NCBI GenBank assembly: GCA_021814145.1
Contig: JAKAIY010000021.1
Span: forward strand, 1-34,365
Direction of reading: 5' to 3'
Source of the DNA: Chloroflexota bacterium
GTDB taxonomy: Bacteria; Chloroflexota; Ktedonobacteria; Ktedonobacterales; JADMIN01
Length of the DNA: 34,365 nt
Both the position numbers and the translations under genes were made by a program. Position 1 is the stretch's first letter, and the number at the start of each line of letters is the position of its first letter. The notes under the pieces are model-generated. The model searched no databases and had not been told where the DNA came from. It saw only the letters and a list, made by a program, of their open reading frames with translations. Shown in pieces: positions 10,183-19,334 of the stretch.

Positions 10183-10674
10183 ATGTCTGGTACTATCACT
10201 ACGATTCCTCAGCCGGGGGCCGTCGCGCCCGACTTCACGCTGCCCGCTGGTGACGGCGCGACAGTCAGCCTCGCCGGGCTGCGTGGCAAGACAGTTCTGC
10301 TGTACTTCTACCCCAAGGACGACACCCCCGGCTGCACGACCGAGGCCTGCTCGTTCCGCGACGCCTGGGGCGAGCTCCAGGCGCGGGGTGTGGTCGTGCT
10401 GGGCGTCAGCCGCGACGATGTGAAGTCACACCAGAAGTTCGCCGCCAAGTACAGCCTGCCTTTCCCGCTGCTGGCCGATGAGGGCGGCGCGGTGGCGCAA
10501 CGCTACGGCGTCTGGGTGGAGAAGTCCATGTACGGCAAGACGTATATGACGATGGCGCGAACCAGCTTCCTCATCCTGCCTGACGGAACCATCGGCCACG
10601 TCTGGGAAAAGGTGAGCCCTGACGGCCACGCCGCCGAGGTCCTCGCCTGGCTCGACGCCCACCCGCGTGGGTAA
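10183..10674 (+). CDS. bcp: Peroxiredoxin, PrxQ/BCP subfamily
   Basis: Thiol-dependent peroxidase of 163 residues that reduces hydrogen peroxide and organic hydroperoxides in the cytoplasm, usually with thioredoxin as reductant. The active-site segment DDTPGCTTEACSFRD carries the peroxidatic Cys51 and, five residues on, the resolving Cys56, the hallmark of the atypical 2-Cys PrxQ/BCP group. The rest of the fold follows family order (APDFTLPAGDG near the N-terminus, VSRDDVKSHQKFAAKY, FLILPDGTIGHVW). The start ATG 10183 has GGAGGAGG about ten bases upstream. A TTGAAG (10131) followed by an AGAATA-like box might be its promoter but is weak. It converges on the glucosaminidase-like gene. Confidence 0.93.
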   Translation: MSGTITTIPQPGAVAPDFTLPAGDGATVSLAGLRGKTVLLYFYPKDDTPGCTTEACSFRDAWGELQARGVVVLGVSRDDVKSHQKFAAKYSLPFPLLADEGGAVAQRYGVWVEKSMYGKTYMTMARTSFLILPDGTIGHVWEKVSPDGHAAEVLAWLDAHPRG

Positions 10675-10706
10675 GGGCGTCACACTCCAGCGCATGGGCG
10701 CTCGCG

Positions 10707-11789
10707 TTACGGCGTGTCGTAGCGATAGAGATTGAGCGCCTGCATCGCGCGCAGGAGGCTGTCTCCCGGCGAGTTGTCCACCGTGTAGTGTCCGGCGTCC
10801 CAGGGTGACTGCCCCAGCGCGCGGGCGGCGGCGTTTGGCCCTCCCTGCCGCGCGGCGGCCGCGATACCTGTATAGTAGTGGAGCTGGGCGGCGTGGATAT
10901 AGATCGCCAGGCCGGCCCCAGGGGTCTTCGGCGCGCAGAATCCCCGGACGACGGGCGCCCCATAGCAAACGCCAGTGGGCGAATCGAACGCTTTGGTGTT
11001 TCCCACATTCCATCCATCGAAATCGGGGAGCGTCCATCCGTGCTCCACGCCCCACTGCGCCAGGATCACACTGACGGGCCAGCCCAGGACCTGGCTGGCA
11101 TGCCGCGCGTAGGGGAGCATGGTCGTGATGAACGCCGATGATGTGTCCACTGGATGCGGAGTCGGGCCGCCTGTGTCGAATGCTTCCGGTTGCGCTCCGG
11201 TGAACGCCTCGAAGATTGGGGCGACCGCCTTCGTGATCGCGGGGGAGTTCGCCGCGCTCAGGATACAGGCTTGCGCGACCAGGAGGATGGCCAGCGCGTT
11301 CAGTGTCACCCATAGCCACGGCGGCATGATTCGCTTACGGGACGCCTGTCTATCCAGCGCCTTCCCCCGGCCCAGCGCGTGCGCGAGGCGCATGGTGAAA
11401 GCTCTGACGCTTGCGCGACGCCCGGCGATGAGTGTCGGAGCGCTAGGTGGGTCCGTGTAGACGCCTTGCGCGGAGAGCGTGACGTCACCTGACCGGGATT
11501 CCGCCGCGCTCTCCGTTTCGGCGCGCCGCGCGCGTAGGCGCGTTGACTGCGCGACTCGCGCCCGCATCAGGCGCGAGGGCCTGGAACGCCTTGATCGTGA
11601 TGCGCGCCTGGGGAGATCAACACTGCGCTGGCGCGCGGGCCGCTCCGCGCCAAATACGCGCTTCAGAGGGACCGCATGTGTGCGTTTGCGCGAGCGCGCC
11701 GCTGCCAGATCAGACGCGTTGAAGAGAAAGGGCGCGCGAGGCTCAGTCGCGTCTTCGTCGCTTCCTGACGCGCGCGACATGGGCTCCAT
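10707..11789 (-). CDS. Membrane-anchored glucosaminidase/lysozyme-like protein
   Basis: 360-residue type II membrane protein. A 155-residue cytoplasmic part is extremely Arg/Ser-rich. One membrane segment follows (156-178), then an outer domain of about 180 residues. The outer domain resembles the glucosaminidase (peptidoglycan hydrolase) fold: SVILAQWGVEHGW with Glu249 as the likely catalytic acid, then FDGWNVGNTK and a C-terminal helical part. Cys275 and Cys285 could form a disulfide. A role in cell-wall remodelling is inferred; catalytic identity is not proven. ATG 11789 was chosen because AAGGGA lies six bases upstream; internal Met codons could give a shorter protein without most of the Arg-rich region. 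The gene is alone on the minus strand. Confidence 0.7.
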   Translation of the reverse strand: MEPMSRASGSDEDATEPRAPFLFNASDLAAARSRKRTHAVPLKRVFGAERPARQRSVDLPRRASRSRRSRPSRLMRARVAQSTRLRARRAETESAAESRSGDVTLSAQGVYTDPPSAPTLIAGRRASVRAFTMRLAHALGRGKALDRQASRKRIMPPWLWVTLNALAILLVAQACILSAANSPAITKAVAPIFEAFTGAQPEAFDTGGPTPHPVDTSSAFITTMLPYARHASQVLGWPVSVILAQWGVEHGWTLPDFDGWNVGNTKAFDSPTGVCYGAPVVRGFCAPKTPGAGLAIYIHAAQLHYYTGIAAAARQGGPNAAARALGQSPWDAGHYTVDNSPGDSLLRAMQALNLYRYDTP

Positions 11790-12100
11790 AGCGCATCCCT
11801 TCCACAACTCTGCGGCCCAGTCCGGTCGTTCACGGGGTGAGCGGCAAATGGTAACAACGAGCGGGCGGTGGTCATGAACCCGTCTGCCCGCCTCTCGACG
11901 CCCTCCAGCCGTTATTCTGACCGCGGGCGCTTATGTAACTCATGATACCAAGCTCGGCGCTGGGCATGGCCCTGATGGGCTGTCGCCATCTCTTCTGACG
12001 GGGCCACTGGCCGTATCTGGGAGAAAAGCGGACCCCGGACGGCCATGCCGTCCGGGGTCCCAACTGGATGGACGCCCGCCCGCGCGGGCAGGTGAGCGCG
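11790..12100. other. 311-bp intergenic region
   Basis: Contains the upstream region of the glucosaminidase-like gene and the terminator of the methyltransferase gene (12030-12060). I found no further gene and no convincing promoter boxes. Confidence 0.5.
12030..12060 (-). terminator. Strong intrinsic terminator
   Basis: A 14-bp perfect stem (12030-12043 with 12047-12060) has a 3-base loop. Read on the minus strand it is followed by GCTTTTCTC. It lies 41 bases after the methyltransferase stop and should end the TPR, F420-oxidoreductase and methyltransferase transcript. Confidence 0.8.
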
Positions 12101-12757
12101 CTATGGCTTCTGCGCCACTATCCATAAGAAGGGGACAGGCTGGCCGTCCTCCTCCTGCGTCTCTTCGTTCGCGCTGAGGAGGCGCAAGCCGCTCTCCTGG
12201 ACCAGGCGGCGGTTCGTGGCGGCGTCGTAGTGGCTGAAGTACATCGGCGCGCCGAGCCAGTCATCCTCGATGTCACTTTCGGCGTCACGGACGCCCATGG
12301 TGGCGACAAACAGCCCGCCAGGACGCAGCCACGAGGCGACGCGCGCCAGCAGGGGCGGCTGCTCCTCGCGTGGGACGTGGATCAGCGAGAAGAAGGCCGC
12401 CACACCGTCGAATGACTCCGGCGGGAACTCCAGCGCCGTCATGTCCGACTGGATGAAGGTCGCGCCGGGGACCATCTCACACGCTAGCTCGATCTGCCGC
12501 GCCGAGATGTCCACGCCGGTCACGGCGAAGCGCGCCGCCAGCGCCCGCGTCGCCGGCACGCCCGCGCCACAGCCAAGCTCCAGCACATGCGCGCCCTCTG
12601 GCAATCCATCGAGCAGCGCCCGCGTGTAGCGTGCGCGCGAGGCGTCGGAGATGGTCGCTGACCAGGTGAGGTAGCGCCCGGCGACGGCGTCATAGCCCTC
12701 CGCGACGATGCGCTTGGGTGGTCTGTCGCCGCCTTTCCCGCCGCCTACTTCGCCCAT
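12101..12757 (-). CDS. Class I SAM-dependent methyltransferase
   Basis: 218-residue soluble methyltransferase. The SAM-binding motif I is VLELGCGAGVPAT (about residues 59-71). It is followed by the acidic end of strand 2 in VTGVDIS, QSDMTALEFPPESFDGV, and a post-motif LRPGGLFVATMG. The target is unknown; the fold resembles small-molecule methyltransferases of the UbiE/Tam type. Its ATG lies inside the 3' end of the F420-dependent oxidoreductase gene (13-base overlap) and has no evident ribosome site of its own. Translation probably depends on the upstream gene. Confidence 0.87.
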   Translation of the reverse strand: MGEVGGGKGGDRPPKRIVAEGYDAVAGRYLTWSATISDASRARYTRALLDGLPEGAHVLELGCGAGVPATRALAARFAVTGVDISARQIELACEMVPGATFIQSDMTALEFPPESFDGVAAFFSLIHVPREEQPPLLARVASWLRPGGLFVATMGVRDAESDIEDDWLGAPMYFSHYDAATNRRLVQESGLRLLSANEETQEEDGQPVPFLWIVAQKP

Positions 12758-13737
12758 TTGAGCTGCGGCGCCACGCGACGGCTGACCGCCTGGATGAACG
12801 CCTCCTGATTGCGCCCGACGTTGTGCAGGTACACCTCGTCGAAGCCCAGATCGAGGTAATGCTGGATGTGCGCCGCCAGCTCGTCGAGGTCGGGCGAGAT
12901 GAAGACGCGACCGTCATAATGCTCGGGGCGCACGAGCCTGGCCATCGCCTCGAAGTCTTCGGGGTTGCGGATGTCGGCCTTGGGGAAGTTCATCCCGCCA
13001 TTGGGCCACTCGCGCACCGCCTGCTCGGTCGCGTCCTCCCAGCGCTCGGCCCAGGAGACGTGTAACTGGAGCATGCGCGGCATGGTCGCCGGATCTTTGC
13101 CCGCCTCGCGCGCGCCTTTCTCAAAGCGCGCCATCAGGTTGTGGATTCTCTCGTCCGACGCGCCAACGGTGATGATGCCGTCCGCTGTGCGCCCCGTGCG
13201 CTCGCTCATGATCGGGCCGGAAGTGGCGATGTAGATCGGGGGCGGTATGTCAGGCAGGGTGTAGAGTCTCGCGCTTTCCAGCGTCACATGCTGGCCCTGA
13301 TATTTGACCACCTTGCCGCTGAAGAGCTGGCGGATGATCTCCACCGATTCGCCCAGCAGCGCCAGCCGTGTAGGGGCTTCTGGCCAGTATTTGCCCACAA
13401 CGTGCTCGTTCAGCGCCTCGCCAGAGCCAATGCCGAGCCAGAAGCGGCCCGGGAACATGGCGGCAAGCGTCGCTGAGGCCTGCGCCAGGATCGCCGGATG
13501 GTAGCGGAAGCCGGGCGCGGTGACGCCCGGCCCGAAACGCACCGTGTGTGTGCTGGCGCCCAGCGCGCCCATCCACGCCCAGACAAAGCCCGCCTGCCCC
13601 TGCGAGGGTGTCCACGGATGAAAATGGTCCGAGGCCATGATCGAGCCGAAGCCTGCGTCTTCCGCCTGGCGCGACCAGCGCAGCAGGTCCGTCGGATGGA
13701 ACTGCTCGAACATCGCCGCGTAGCCTAATGTCCCCAC
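12745..13737 (-). CDS. LLM-class F420-dependent oxidoreductase, FGD-like
   Basis: Luciferase-like TIM-barrel oxidoreductase of 330 residues that should use coenzyme F420. The order of motifs follows F420-dependent glucose-6-phosphate dehydrogenase relatives: GTLGYAAMFEQFHP at the N-terminus, ASDHFHPW, FGPGVTAPGFRYHPAILAQ, FPGRFWLGIGSGEALNE, LLGESVEIIRQL, IYIATSGP and RTADGIITVGAS. The substrate is not predictable. I place the start at GTG 13737: AAGGAGAT lies about nine bases upstream and the protein then begins where the family begins. The open frame continues upstream into the TPR gene in another frame and is not coding there. It sits between the TPR gene (31 bases upstream) and the methyltransferase gene (overlapping), so it is likely part of one operon. 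Confidence 0.88.
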   Translation of the reverse strand: MGTLGYAAMFEQFHPTDLLRWSRQAEDAGFGSIMASDHFHPWTPSQGQAGFVWAWMGALGASTHTVRFGPGVTAPGFRYHPAILAQASATLAAMFPGRFWLGIGSGEALNEHVVGKYWPEAPTRLALLGESVEIIRQLFSGKVVKYQGQHVTLESARLYTLPDIPPPIYIATSGPIMSERTGRTADGIITVGASDERIHNLMARFEKGAREAGKDPATMPRMLQLHVSWAERWEDATEQAVREWPNGGMNFPKADIRNPEDFEAMARLVRPEHYDGRVFISPDLDELAAHIQHYLDLGFDEVYLHNVGRNQEAFIQAVSRRVAPQLKWAK

Positions 13738-13768
13738 CGATCTTATCTCCTTGAAAGCGCCAGCGCGC

Positions 13769-16153
13769 CTACTTCTTCTTCGTGATGCGCGCGAGCCGTG
13801 CGCGCAGCTCGCCGGTCTGCGGCAGGCCGGGGGCGACCTTGTCCAGCGTGTCCAGCTCGCGGGTAGCCTCGCGCACCCGTTCCAGCGCGACATAGCACGC
13901 CGCCACCGCCACGCGGTACTGCAGCGAGGCGGGCTCCATCTGCGACGCCATCTCCAGGTAGCGCAGCGCCCGCTGCGGCTCATTGCGCGCCATGTAGAGC
14001 GTGCCGAGGGTGTATTGCGCGACATCGTCGTCGCGGTCGCGGTTGATCGCCTCTTCCAGGCTGATGATCGCGTCCTCGTGCTGGTGTAGCGCCTCCTGCA
14101 CAGCGCCGATGCGGGTAAAGAGCCGTGGCAGCGTGGCGTCAATCTTCGCCGCCTCGCGCAGCGCCTCCAGCGCGGATTGCATCGCCGCGCGCCGTCCCGC
14201 CTCATCCAGCTTTTCGGGGGCGTCGAGGTTCTCATCGCTCGCCTGGCCCATCAACGTCTCGGAGAGGTCGAGGTAGAGCGTCGCGTTGCCTGGTTCGAGG
14301 GCGATCGCCTGTCGCAGCCGCTCCGCCGCCTGGGTGAAATGGCCCTGGCGGGAGAGCAGTTCGCCCAGCCCCTGCAGGCGTCGCGCGGTTGGCTCGGCCG
14401 CCACCACATCGGTCATCGTAGCGGTGGCGCGGCCCAGCCAGGCGCTGGCCGGCTCCTGCATTTCCTGCTGCGCGTACTGCTCGCCAACGAGATACTGCTC
14501 CACGCCCAGCTCGAAGCGCACTTCCACATCATCCTGGAAGCGCCCCACCATCCGCTCCAGCAGGGCGGCGGCGCGCTCGTGCGAGCCAAGCGCCCGCGCG
14601 TCGTTGAGCGCATCGCGGTAGAGTGTTTCATCCAGCGGCAGGCGCGCCATCAGGGCGTCGCTATAGTGGAGCGCCGTCGTCAGGTCGCCGGTGATGGCTC
14701 GCAGGGCTTCGTTGGTCGCCGGGCCTTCCGGCTGGCGCTGGGCTTCGGTCGCCGTGCGTTCGGCCTTCTCACGCAGTTCCTTGACGCGCTTCGCCAGCTC
14801 ATCCACAGGCACGCCCTGCGCCTGCGCGCCCTCGTCGCGGCTGGCGGCCACCAGCCACAGGTTGGAAGCGGGATCACGCCGGAGGGTGTGGCCCGTCCAG
14901 AACCAGTGGCGGCCTGTGGCTTTGCTCACCAGCGTGCCCATGGGCAACTCTGGAAGCTGCCCGCCAATCGGGCTCTCGCGCATGGTCAGCGACCAGAACG
15001 CCTCCAGGTCGCGGCCACCCGTTCCCAGGCGACCAGGCGCCGCGCTGGGCGTCCATAGCGCGCTCGCGCGCTGCTCCTGTTCGCGGATCACCGTCAGCCG
15101 TAGCGCGGCGGGCTGCGCCTCATCCGCCCACTGCCGCCGCAGCGCGATGAACTCGGCGCGCGACTTGCCCTGGCGCGCGGAATGCTCGGCGCTGAGCAGG
15201 TCATAGGCCAGGCCATAGTCACCCAGGCTCCAGGCGCCGAGCCAGTTCGCCAGCGTCTCTTCGGCCTCCAGGTTGATGTCGAAGAGCGGGCGGTCGCCTT
15301 CGCGCTCCATGCGGGCCTGCTCGGCGGCGATCTCCGCGCGCCGCGCCTCGTCCTCCGGCTCCGCCAGCAGCCGTTGGTCCACCTGCGCGCGGTAGCGTGT
15401 CAGCTCCGCCGAAGGCTCGGACTTGCGCCAGGCGTTGACCTCCAGCGCCTGGAGGACCAGCCCGCGCGCCTGAGCCCAGCCAATCTTGACCGTTCCGGGT
15501 CCCCCGCGCTGCGTCAGGCCAGCTATGAGCTGGCTCTGAATCCGCGCGCGCGGCATTGAGTCGGTGATCTCGAAGTCCTTGACGCCCTCGCGCCAGAAGT
15601 CCAGCAGGAACATATACGCCCGCAGGATGTCAGCGTCGGCGCCTTCCTGCCAGACAACGATCAGGGTCATCTCGCCAGCCTCGCGGCTGCGTGTGGCGTG
15701 CGCCTCGATGAATTTTGGCGCGCGCGGAGCGAGGGTGATGGGCGCGGCGGGAGCGGCTGGTTGGGCCGTCACCGTGACGGATGCGGGCGGGATGCTGATG
15801 GTATGCGCCACGCCAGCCGAGCGCAGCCGCACGTGCGCCCGTCGCGCCTCACGCGCGACCTCGCGTCGCGTATCCAGCTCGCCCAGCGCGACGGCGACAT
15901 CGGCGGCAGGCTGCGCGCTTGCCCCGCGCGCGTCGCCGAGCGCGGCGGCGTAGGCGGCGGCCACCGGCTCCTCAGCGCTGGTGACAGGCTTGAGCGCCGC
16001 CAGCAGCGCCGCCCTGTCCGCGTCCGCCGCGCGCAGCGCCCCCGCCAGCGCCTCTGTCCCGCTTAACAGCGTCGCCACCCATGCGCGCCGCTCCTCTGAA
16101 AGCTCACCGCCGGGCGTGTGTCCACGCTGCCCTTGCCGGTCTCCCCGCGCCAT
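13769..16153 (-). CDS. Large tetratricopeptide-repeat protein, function unknown
   Basis: 794-residue soluble protein without signal peptide or membrane segment. The N-terminal 120 residues are Ala/Arg-rich. A middle part (roughly 180-480) has no fold I recognise; it contains segments such as RSREAGEMTLIVVWQ and GDYGLAYDLLSAEHSARQGK. The C-terminal 250 residues are tetratricopeptide-like helices with A/L/Y-rich 34-residue spacing (for example ALEPGNATLYLDLSETLMGQ and DDVAQYTLGTLYMARNEPQR). A scaffold or protein-interaction role is inferred. ATG 16153 is preferred over the in-frame ATG 16195 because AAGGAG stands about ten bases upstream. It is the first gene of the minus-strand cluster that ends at 12101. 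Confidence 0.8.
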   Translation of the reverse strand: MARGDRQGQRGHTPGGELSEERRAWVATLLSGTEALAGALRAADADRAALLAALKPVTSAEEPVAAAYAAALGDARGASAQPAADVAVALGELDTRREVAREARRAHVRLRSAGVAHTISIPPASVTVTAQPAAPAAPITLAPRAPKFIEAHATRSREAGEMTLIVVWQEGADADILRAYMFLLDFWREGVKDFEITDSMPRARIQSQLIAGLTQRGGPGTVKIGWAQARGLVLQALEVNAWRKSEPSAELTRYRAQVDQRLLAEPEDEARRAEIAAEQARMEREGDRPLFDINLEAEETLANWLGAWSLGDYGLAYDLLSAEHSARQGKSRAEFIALRRQWADEAQPAALRLTVIREQEQRASALWTPSAAPGRLGTGGRDLEAFWSLTMRESPIGGQLPELPMGTLVSKATGRHWFWTGHTLRRDPASNLWLVAASRDEGAQAQGVPVDELAKRVKELREKAERTATEAQRQPEGPATNEALRAITGDLTTALHYSDALMARLPLDETLYRDALNDARALGSHERAAALLERMVGRFQDDVEVRFELGVEQYLVGEQYAQQEMQEPASAWLGRATATMTDVVAAEPTARRLQGLGELLSRQGHFTQAAERLRQAIALEPGNATLYLDLSETLMGQASDENLDAPEKLDEAGRRAAMQSALEALREAAKIDATLPRLFTRIGAVQEALHQHEDAIISLEEAINRDRDDDVAQYTLGTLYMARNEPQRALRYLEMASQMEPASLQYRVAVAACYVALERVREATRELDTLDKVAPGLPQTGELRARLARITKKK

Positions 16154-16374
16154 ATTACACCGCTCCTTACCGCCGAATGTGACGCGCCGCCTCATGTCGC
16201 CAGCGCCCCCGCGCGGCGATCAGGCCAGCCTTTCGGGATTGTAGCACGCGCGGTGGGGTAGATGTCTCAGCCGCCCAGGCATGCGCCGCCGGACCGCAAG
16301 CCCCTGGCGGCTGACGCCGTGGCTAACTGGGAGCCTGGCGCGGGTCAGGCTTCGTGGCGGCGCTACCTATCACA

Positions 16375-16404
16375 TTGACGCCGTCTCCCGCATGACGGCA
16401 TACT
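16375..16404 (+). promoter_or_regulatory. Candidate sigma-70 promoter for mnmG
   Basis: TTGACG (16375-16380), an 18-base spacer and CATACT (16399-16404) lie 60 bases before the mnmG ATG. The -35 box matches five of six consensus bases and the -10 box four of six. The rest of the 311-bp divergent gap (16154-16464) shows no other feature. Confidence 0.45.
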
Positions 16405-16464
16405 GATGGGCGGCGCGGCGCGTGGGCGCGCTGGGCGAGTAGAGCGACGCGCGGGAACGGACGC

Positions 16465-18483
16465 ATGGCCTCAGACGACAAGAATAACCCTCTAGACCTT
16501 TCACATGGCCTCGACCAGCGCTATGACGTGATCGTCGTCGGCGCGGGGCATGCGGGCTGCGAGGCGGCGCTGGCGTCAGCGCGCATGGGCCGCCGCACGC
16601 TGCTGCTGACGATGAATCTGGATAGCGTCGCGCTGATGCCCTGCAATCCCTCCATTGGCGGGCCGGCGAAGGGGCATCTCGTGCGCGAGATTGACGCGCT
16701 GGGCGGCGAGATGGCCCGCAACACTGACCGCACATTCATCCAGATCCGCATGCTCAACACGGGCAAAGGCCCCGCCGTGCAGGCCCTGCGCGCGCAGTGC
16801 GACAAGCAGGCCTACCGCCTCTCGATGAAGTATGCGCTGGAGACGCAGCCTAACCTGGAGCTCCGTCAGGCGACCGTCACTGACCTGCTCTCCACCCGTG
16901 ACACCAGCGATGGGCGTCCGCGCGTCACGGGCGTCGTGACGACCACCGCGCGCTACCGGGCGGCCGCCGTGATCCTGACCACCGGCACGTTCATCAACGG
17001 ACGGCTGGTGACGGGTTCGAAGACCCGCCCTGGCGGGCGCGCGGGCGAAGGCCCGGCGCTGGGCATCTCGGAGGCGCTGGTTGGCCTGGGGCTGACTGTC
17101 CGCCGCTTCAAGACTGGCACGCCGCCGCGCGTGGACGCTCGCACGATTGACTTCTCCCAGACTATCCCGCAGCCGGGCAGCGTCGCTCCGCTCTACTTCT
17201 CCCATGACTTCGCCCATGACCCCGCCACCCGCGAAGGGCTGGCGCTGCCGCCGGGCCGCCCAAGCCCGATTTATCCTGTCCCGCCGGAGGCTGAGACGGG
17301 CTGGCGCGCGCAGCTTCCCTGCTACCTTGTTCATACCACGACGCGCACGCATGAGGTGATCCGCGCCAATCTCGACCGCTCGCCGCTCTATAACGGCATT
17401 ATCGAGGGGACCGGGCCGCGCTATTGCCCTTCCATCGAGGACAAGGTCGTGCGCTTCGCTGACAAGGAACGCCATCAGGTCTTCCTGGAGCCGGAGGGCT
17501 GGCGCACCAGCGAGGTCTATGTCCAGGGAATGAACACCAGCCTGCCCGAAGATGTGCAACTGGCGATGCTGCGCGCCATTCCAGGCCTGGAGCGCGTCGA
17601 GGTGATGCGCTGGGGCTACGCCGTCGAGTACGACTATGTGCCTTCCGACCAGCTTACCCTGGCGCTGGAGACGCGCGCCGCGCGGGGCCTGTTCCTTGCC
17701 GGGCAGATCAACGGCACGTCGGGCTATGAGGAGGCCGCCGCGCAGGGAATTATGGCCGGGATCAACGCCGCGCTGAGCGTCACGGGCGAGGAGCCGCTGA
17801 TCCTGCGCCGCGACGAGGCCTATATCGGCGTGTTGATTGACGACCTCGTGACCCAGCCTCCCGGCGAGCCGTATCGCCTGCACACCTCGCGCGCCGAGCG
17901 CCGCCTGCTGTTGCGCCAGGACAACGCCGACCTGCGTCTCGCCCATCACGCCTACCGCCTCGGGCTGATCTCCAGCGAGCGCTATGCGGCGGTCGAGCGC
18001 CGCCGCGCGCTGGCGGAGGAGGCGTCAGTCACCCTGGCGCGCGTCTTCATCACGCCATCCCGCGCGACCGCCGAGCGCGCCAGCGCTGCCGGGCTGGAGC
18101 CAGTCACGCGCCAGATGAGCGGCGTCGAGCTGCTGCGCCGCCCGGAGAGCCGCTACGACCAGGTGGCCGCGCTGCTCCCGGAGCTGCCCGCGCTGGACCC
18201 AGACACTACCATCGAGGTAGAGTTGCGCGCCAAGTACGCGGGGTATGTGGCGAAGGAGGAGCATGCCGCCAGCCGCGCCGCGCGCCTCGAAGCGAACCGC
18301 ATCCCTGACGCGCTGGACTACCAGGCGCTGCGCGGCCTGCGCACGGAGGCGCGCCAGCAGCTTGAGCGCGTCCGCCCGCTGACCATTGGCCAGGCGTCAC
18401 GCATACCTGGCGTCACCCCCGCCGATCTCGCGCTGCTGCTCGTCCAGGTCGAACGCTTGCGCCGGGGAAAGGCGCCCGCGTAG
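16465..18483 (+). CDS. mnmG: tRNA uridine-5-carboxymethylaminomethyl modification enzyme MnmG (GidA)
   Basis: FAD-dependent tRNA-modifying enzyme of 672 residues. With MnmE it installs the carboxymethylaminomethyl group on the wobble uridine of certain tRNAs. Signatures: the FAD dinucleotide-binding GAGHAGCEAALASARMG near residues 27-43, PCNPSIGGPAKGHLVREIDALGG, IQIRMLNTGKGPAVQALRAQ, TGTFINGRL, the GQINGTSGYEEAAAQG segment, and the C-terminal tRNA-binding region with YAGYVAKEEHAAS and ASRIPGVTPADLALLL. The N-terminus is about 15 residues longer than in many homologues. Usual neighbours (mnmE, rsmG, parA/B) are absent, so the gene is unlinked from an origin cluster here. ATG 16465 has only a weak upstream GGAACGGA. 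Confidence 0.97.
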   Translation: MASDDKNNPLDLSHGLDQRYDVIVVGAGHAGCEAALASARMGRRTLLLTMNLDSVALMPCNPSIGGPAKGHLVREIDALGGEMARNTDRTFIQIRMLNTGKGPAVQALRAQCDKQAYRLSMKYALETQPNLELRQATVTDLLSTRDTSDGRPRVTGVVTTTARYRAAAVILTTGTFINGRLVTGSKTRPGGRAGEGPALGISEALVGLGLTVRRFKTGTPPRVDARTIDFSQTIPQPGSVAPLYFSHDFAHDPATREGLALPPGRPSPIYPVPPEAETGWRAQLPCYLVHTTTRTHEVIRANLDRSPLYNGIIEGTGPRYCPSIEDKVVRFADKERHQVFLEPEGWRTSEVYVQGMNTSLPEDVQLAMLRAIPGLERVEVMRWGYAVEYDYVPSDQLTLALETRAARGLFLAGQINGTSGYEEAAAQGIMAGINAALSVTGEEPLILRRDEAYIGVLIDDLVTQPPGEPYRLHTSRAERRLLLRQDNADLRLAHHAYRLGLISSERYAAVERRRALAEEASVTLARVFITPSRATAERASAAGLEPVTRQMSGVELLRRPESRYDQVAALLPELPALDPDTTIEVELRAKYAGYVAKEEHAASRAARLEANRIPDALDYQALRGLRTEARQQLERVRPLTIGQASRIPGVTPADLALLLVQVERLRRGKAPA

Positions 18484-18630
18484 CGCGCCTGAAGTCCACA
18501 AGGCGGCTCATCGTTCCTGCGCACCAAGCATGGCTGGCCGTTGAGGACCGCTACGGCATCAGGGTGGTCGGGCTGTTCTGGCGGGTGCCCCGGCGCGTGT
18601 CCCGCTCGCTCCGCGCCGCCCGCGTCGTGT

Positions 18631-19290
18631 TCACGACGTGTGCGCGAGAAATTCCTGTATCGCGCGCACTACCCGCTCCATGACCTGCAGCGAGGCGATG
18701 GGACCATCCGGGACTTCCAGGAGGTGTCCGGCTTCGGGAATGACCAGGGTCTCTCCACCTGTGACCTGCGCGAGAGCCGTGAGCTCATCAGCATCGTACC
18801 AGGGGTCCGCGGTTCCAATAATGAAGAGCGACCGGACGGGCCGCTGGCGGATCCGCTTGCCTAACGAGGGATGCGAGAGCAGCGGGGTGAGCCAGATAGC
18901 CTGCGTCTGGAGCTCGGAGGGAATGGCTTCCAAGAGGGACCCCATCGCCAGGGTGCCCAACGATTTTCCGATGAGCGTCACCCGCTCGTACGCGCGCTCC
19001 TTCCACATAGCCTGGGAAGCGGCAAGCGTATCGGCGGCCACACACGCCATCACTTCTTCCTGCGTGTAGGTTGAGAACGCGGGGCGCAAACTGTAATCAA
19101 TAAGCAGCGCGTCGGCCCCGCGCGACAAGAGCTCGAGGGTTGGATAGTAGAGCGTGGGATGCTGGCAATTAATGCCTCCGCCCGCGAGCACAAGCGCTAT
19201 CTGTGTGGTCGCTTCTTGCTGGCGGTAGAAGGTATGGGGAACTGGCTCGTTCCGGTAGCCAGCGATGTTTCGTCGCTCAGGAGTGAACAT
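18631..19290 (-). CDS. Alpha/beta hydrolase
   Basis: 219-residue soluble alpha/beta hydrolase with a complete triad: the nucleophile elbow IGKSLGT (Ser110), Asp162 in GTADPWYD and His189 in PEAGHLLE. The N-terminal half contains ALVLAGGGINCQHPTLYYP, an oxyanion-hole region. It resembles small dienelactone-hydrolase or KANL3/Tex30-like hydrolases; the substrate is unknown. ATG 19290 is used, with GAGAGG a few bases upstream; a GTG at 19323 in the same frame would add 11 residues. It starts shortly after the DUF983 gene stop on the same strand, so the two probably share a transcript. It converges on mnmG. Confidence 0.82.
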   Translation of the reverse strand: MFTPERRNIAGYRNEPVPHTFYRQQEATTQIALVLAGGGINCQHPTLYYPTLELLSRGADALLIDYSLRPAFSTYTQEEVMACVAADTLAASQAMWKERAYERVTLIGKSLGTLAMGSLLEAIPSELQTQAIWLTPLLSHPSLGKRIRQRPVRSLFIIGTADPWYDADELTALAQVTGGETLVIPEAGHLLEVPDGPIASLQVMERVVRAIQEFLAHTS

Positions 19291-19334
19291 GCGCCTCTCA
19301 TCCCCCGCTGTCTTGCGGAACACTGCTTTCCGTA

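Noticed and set aside
16576-17949. 457-codon open frame on the minus strand opposite mnmG
   Set aside because: Antisense shadow of a well-conserved gene; the composition is dominated by Arg, Gln, His and Ala with no recognisable domain.
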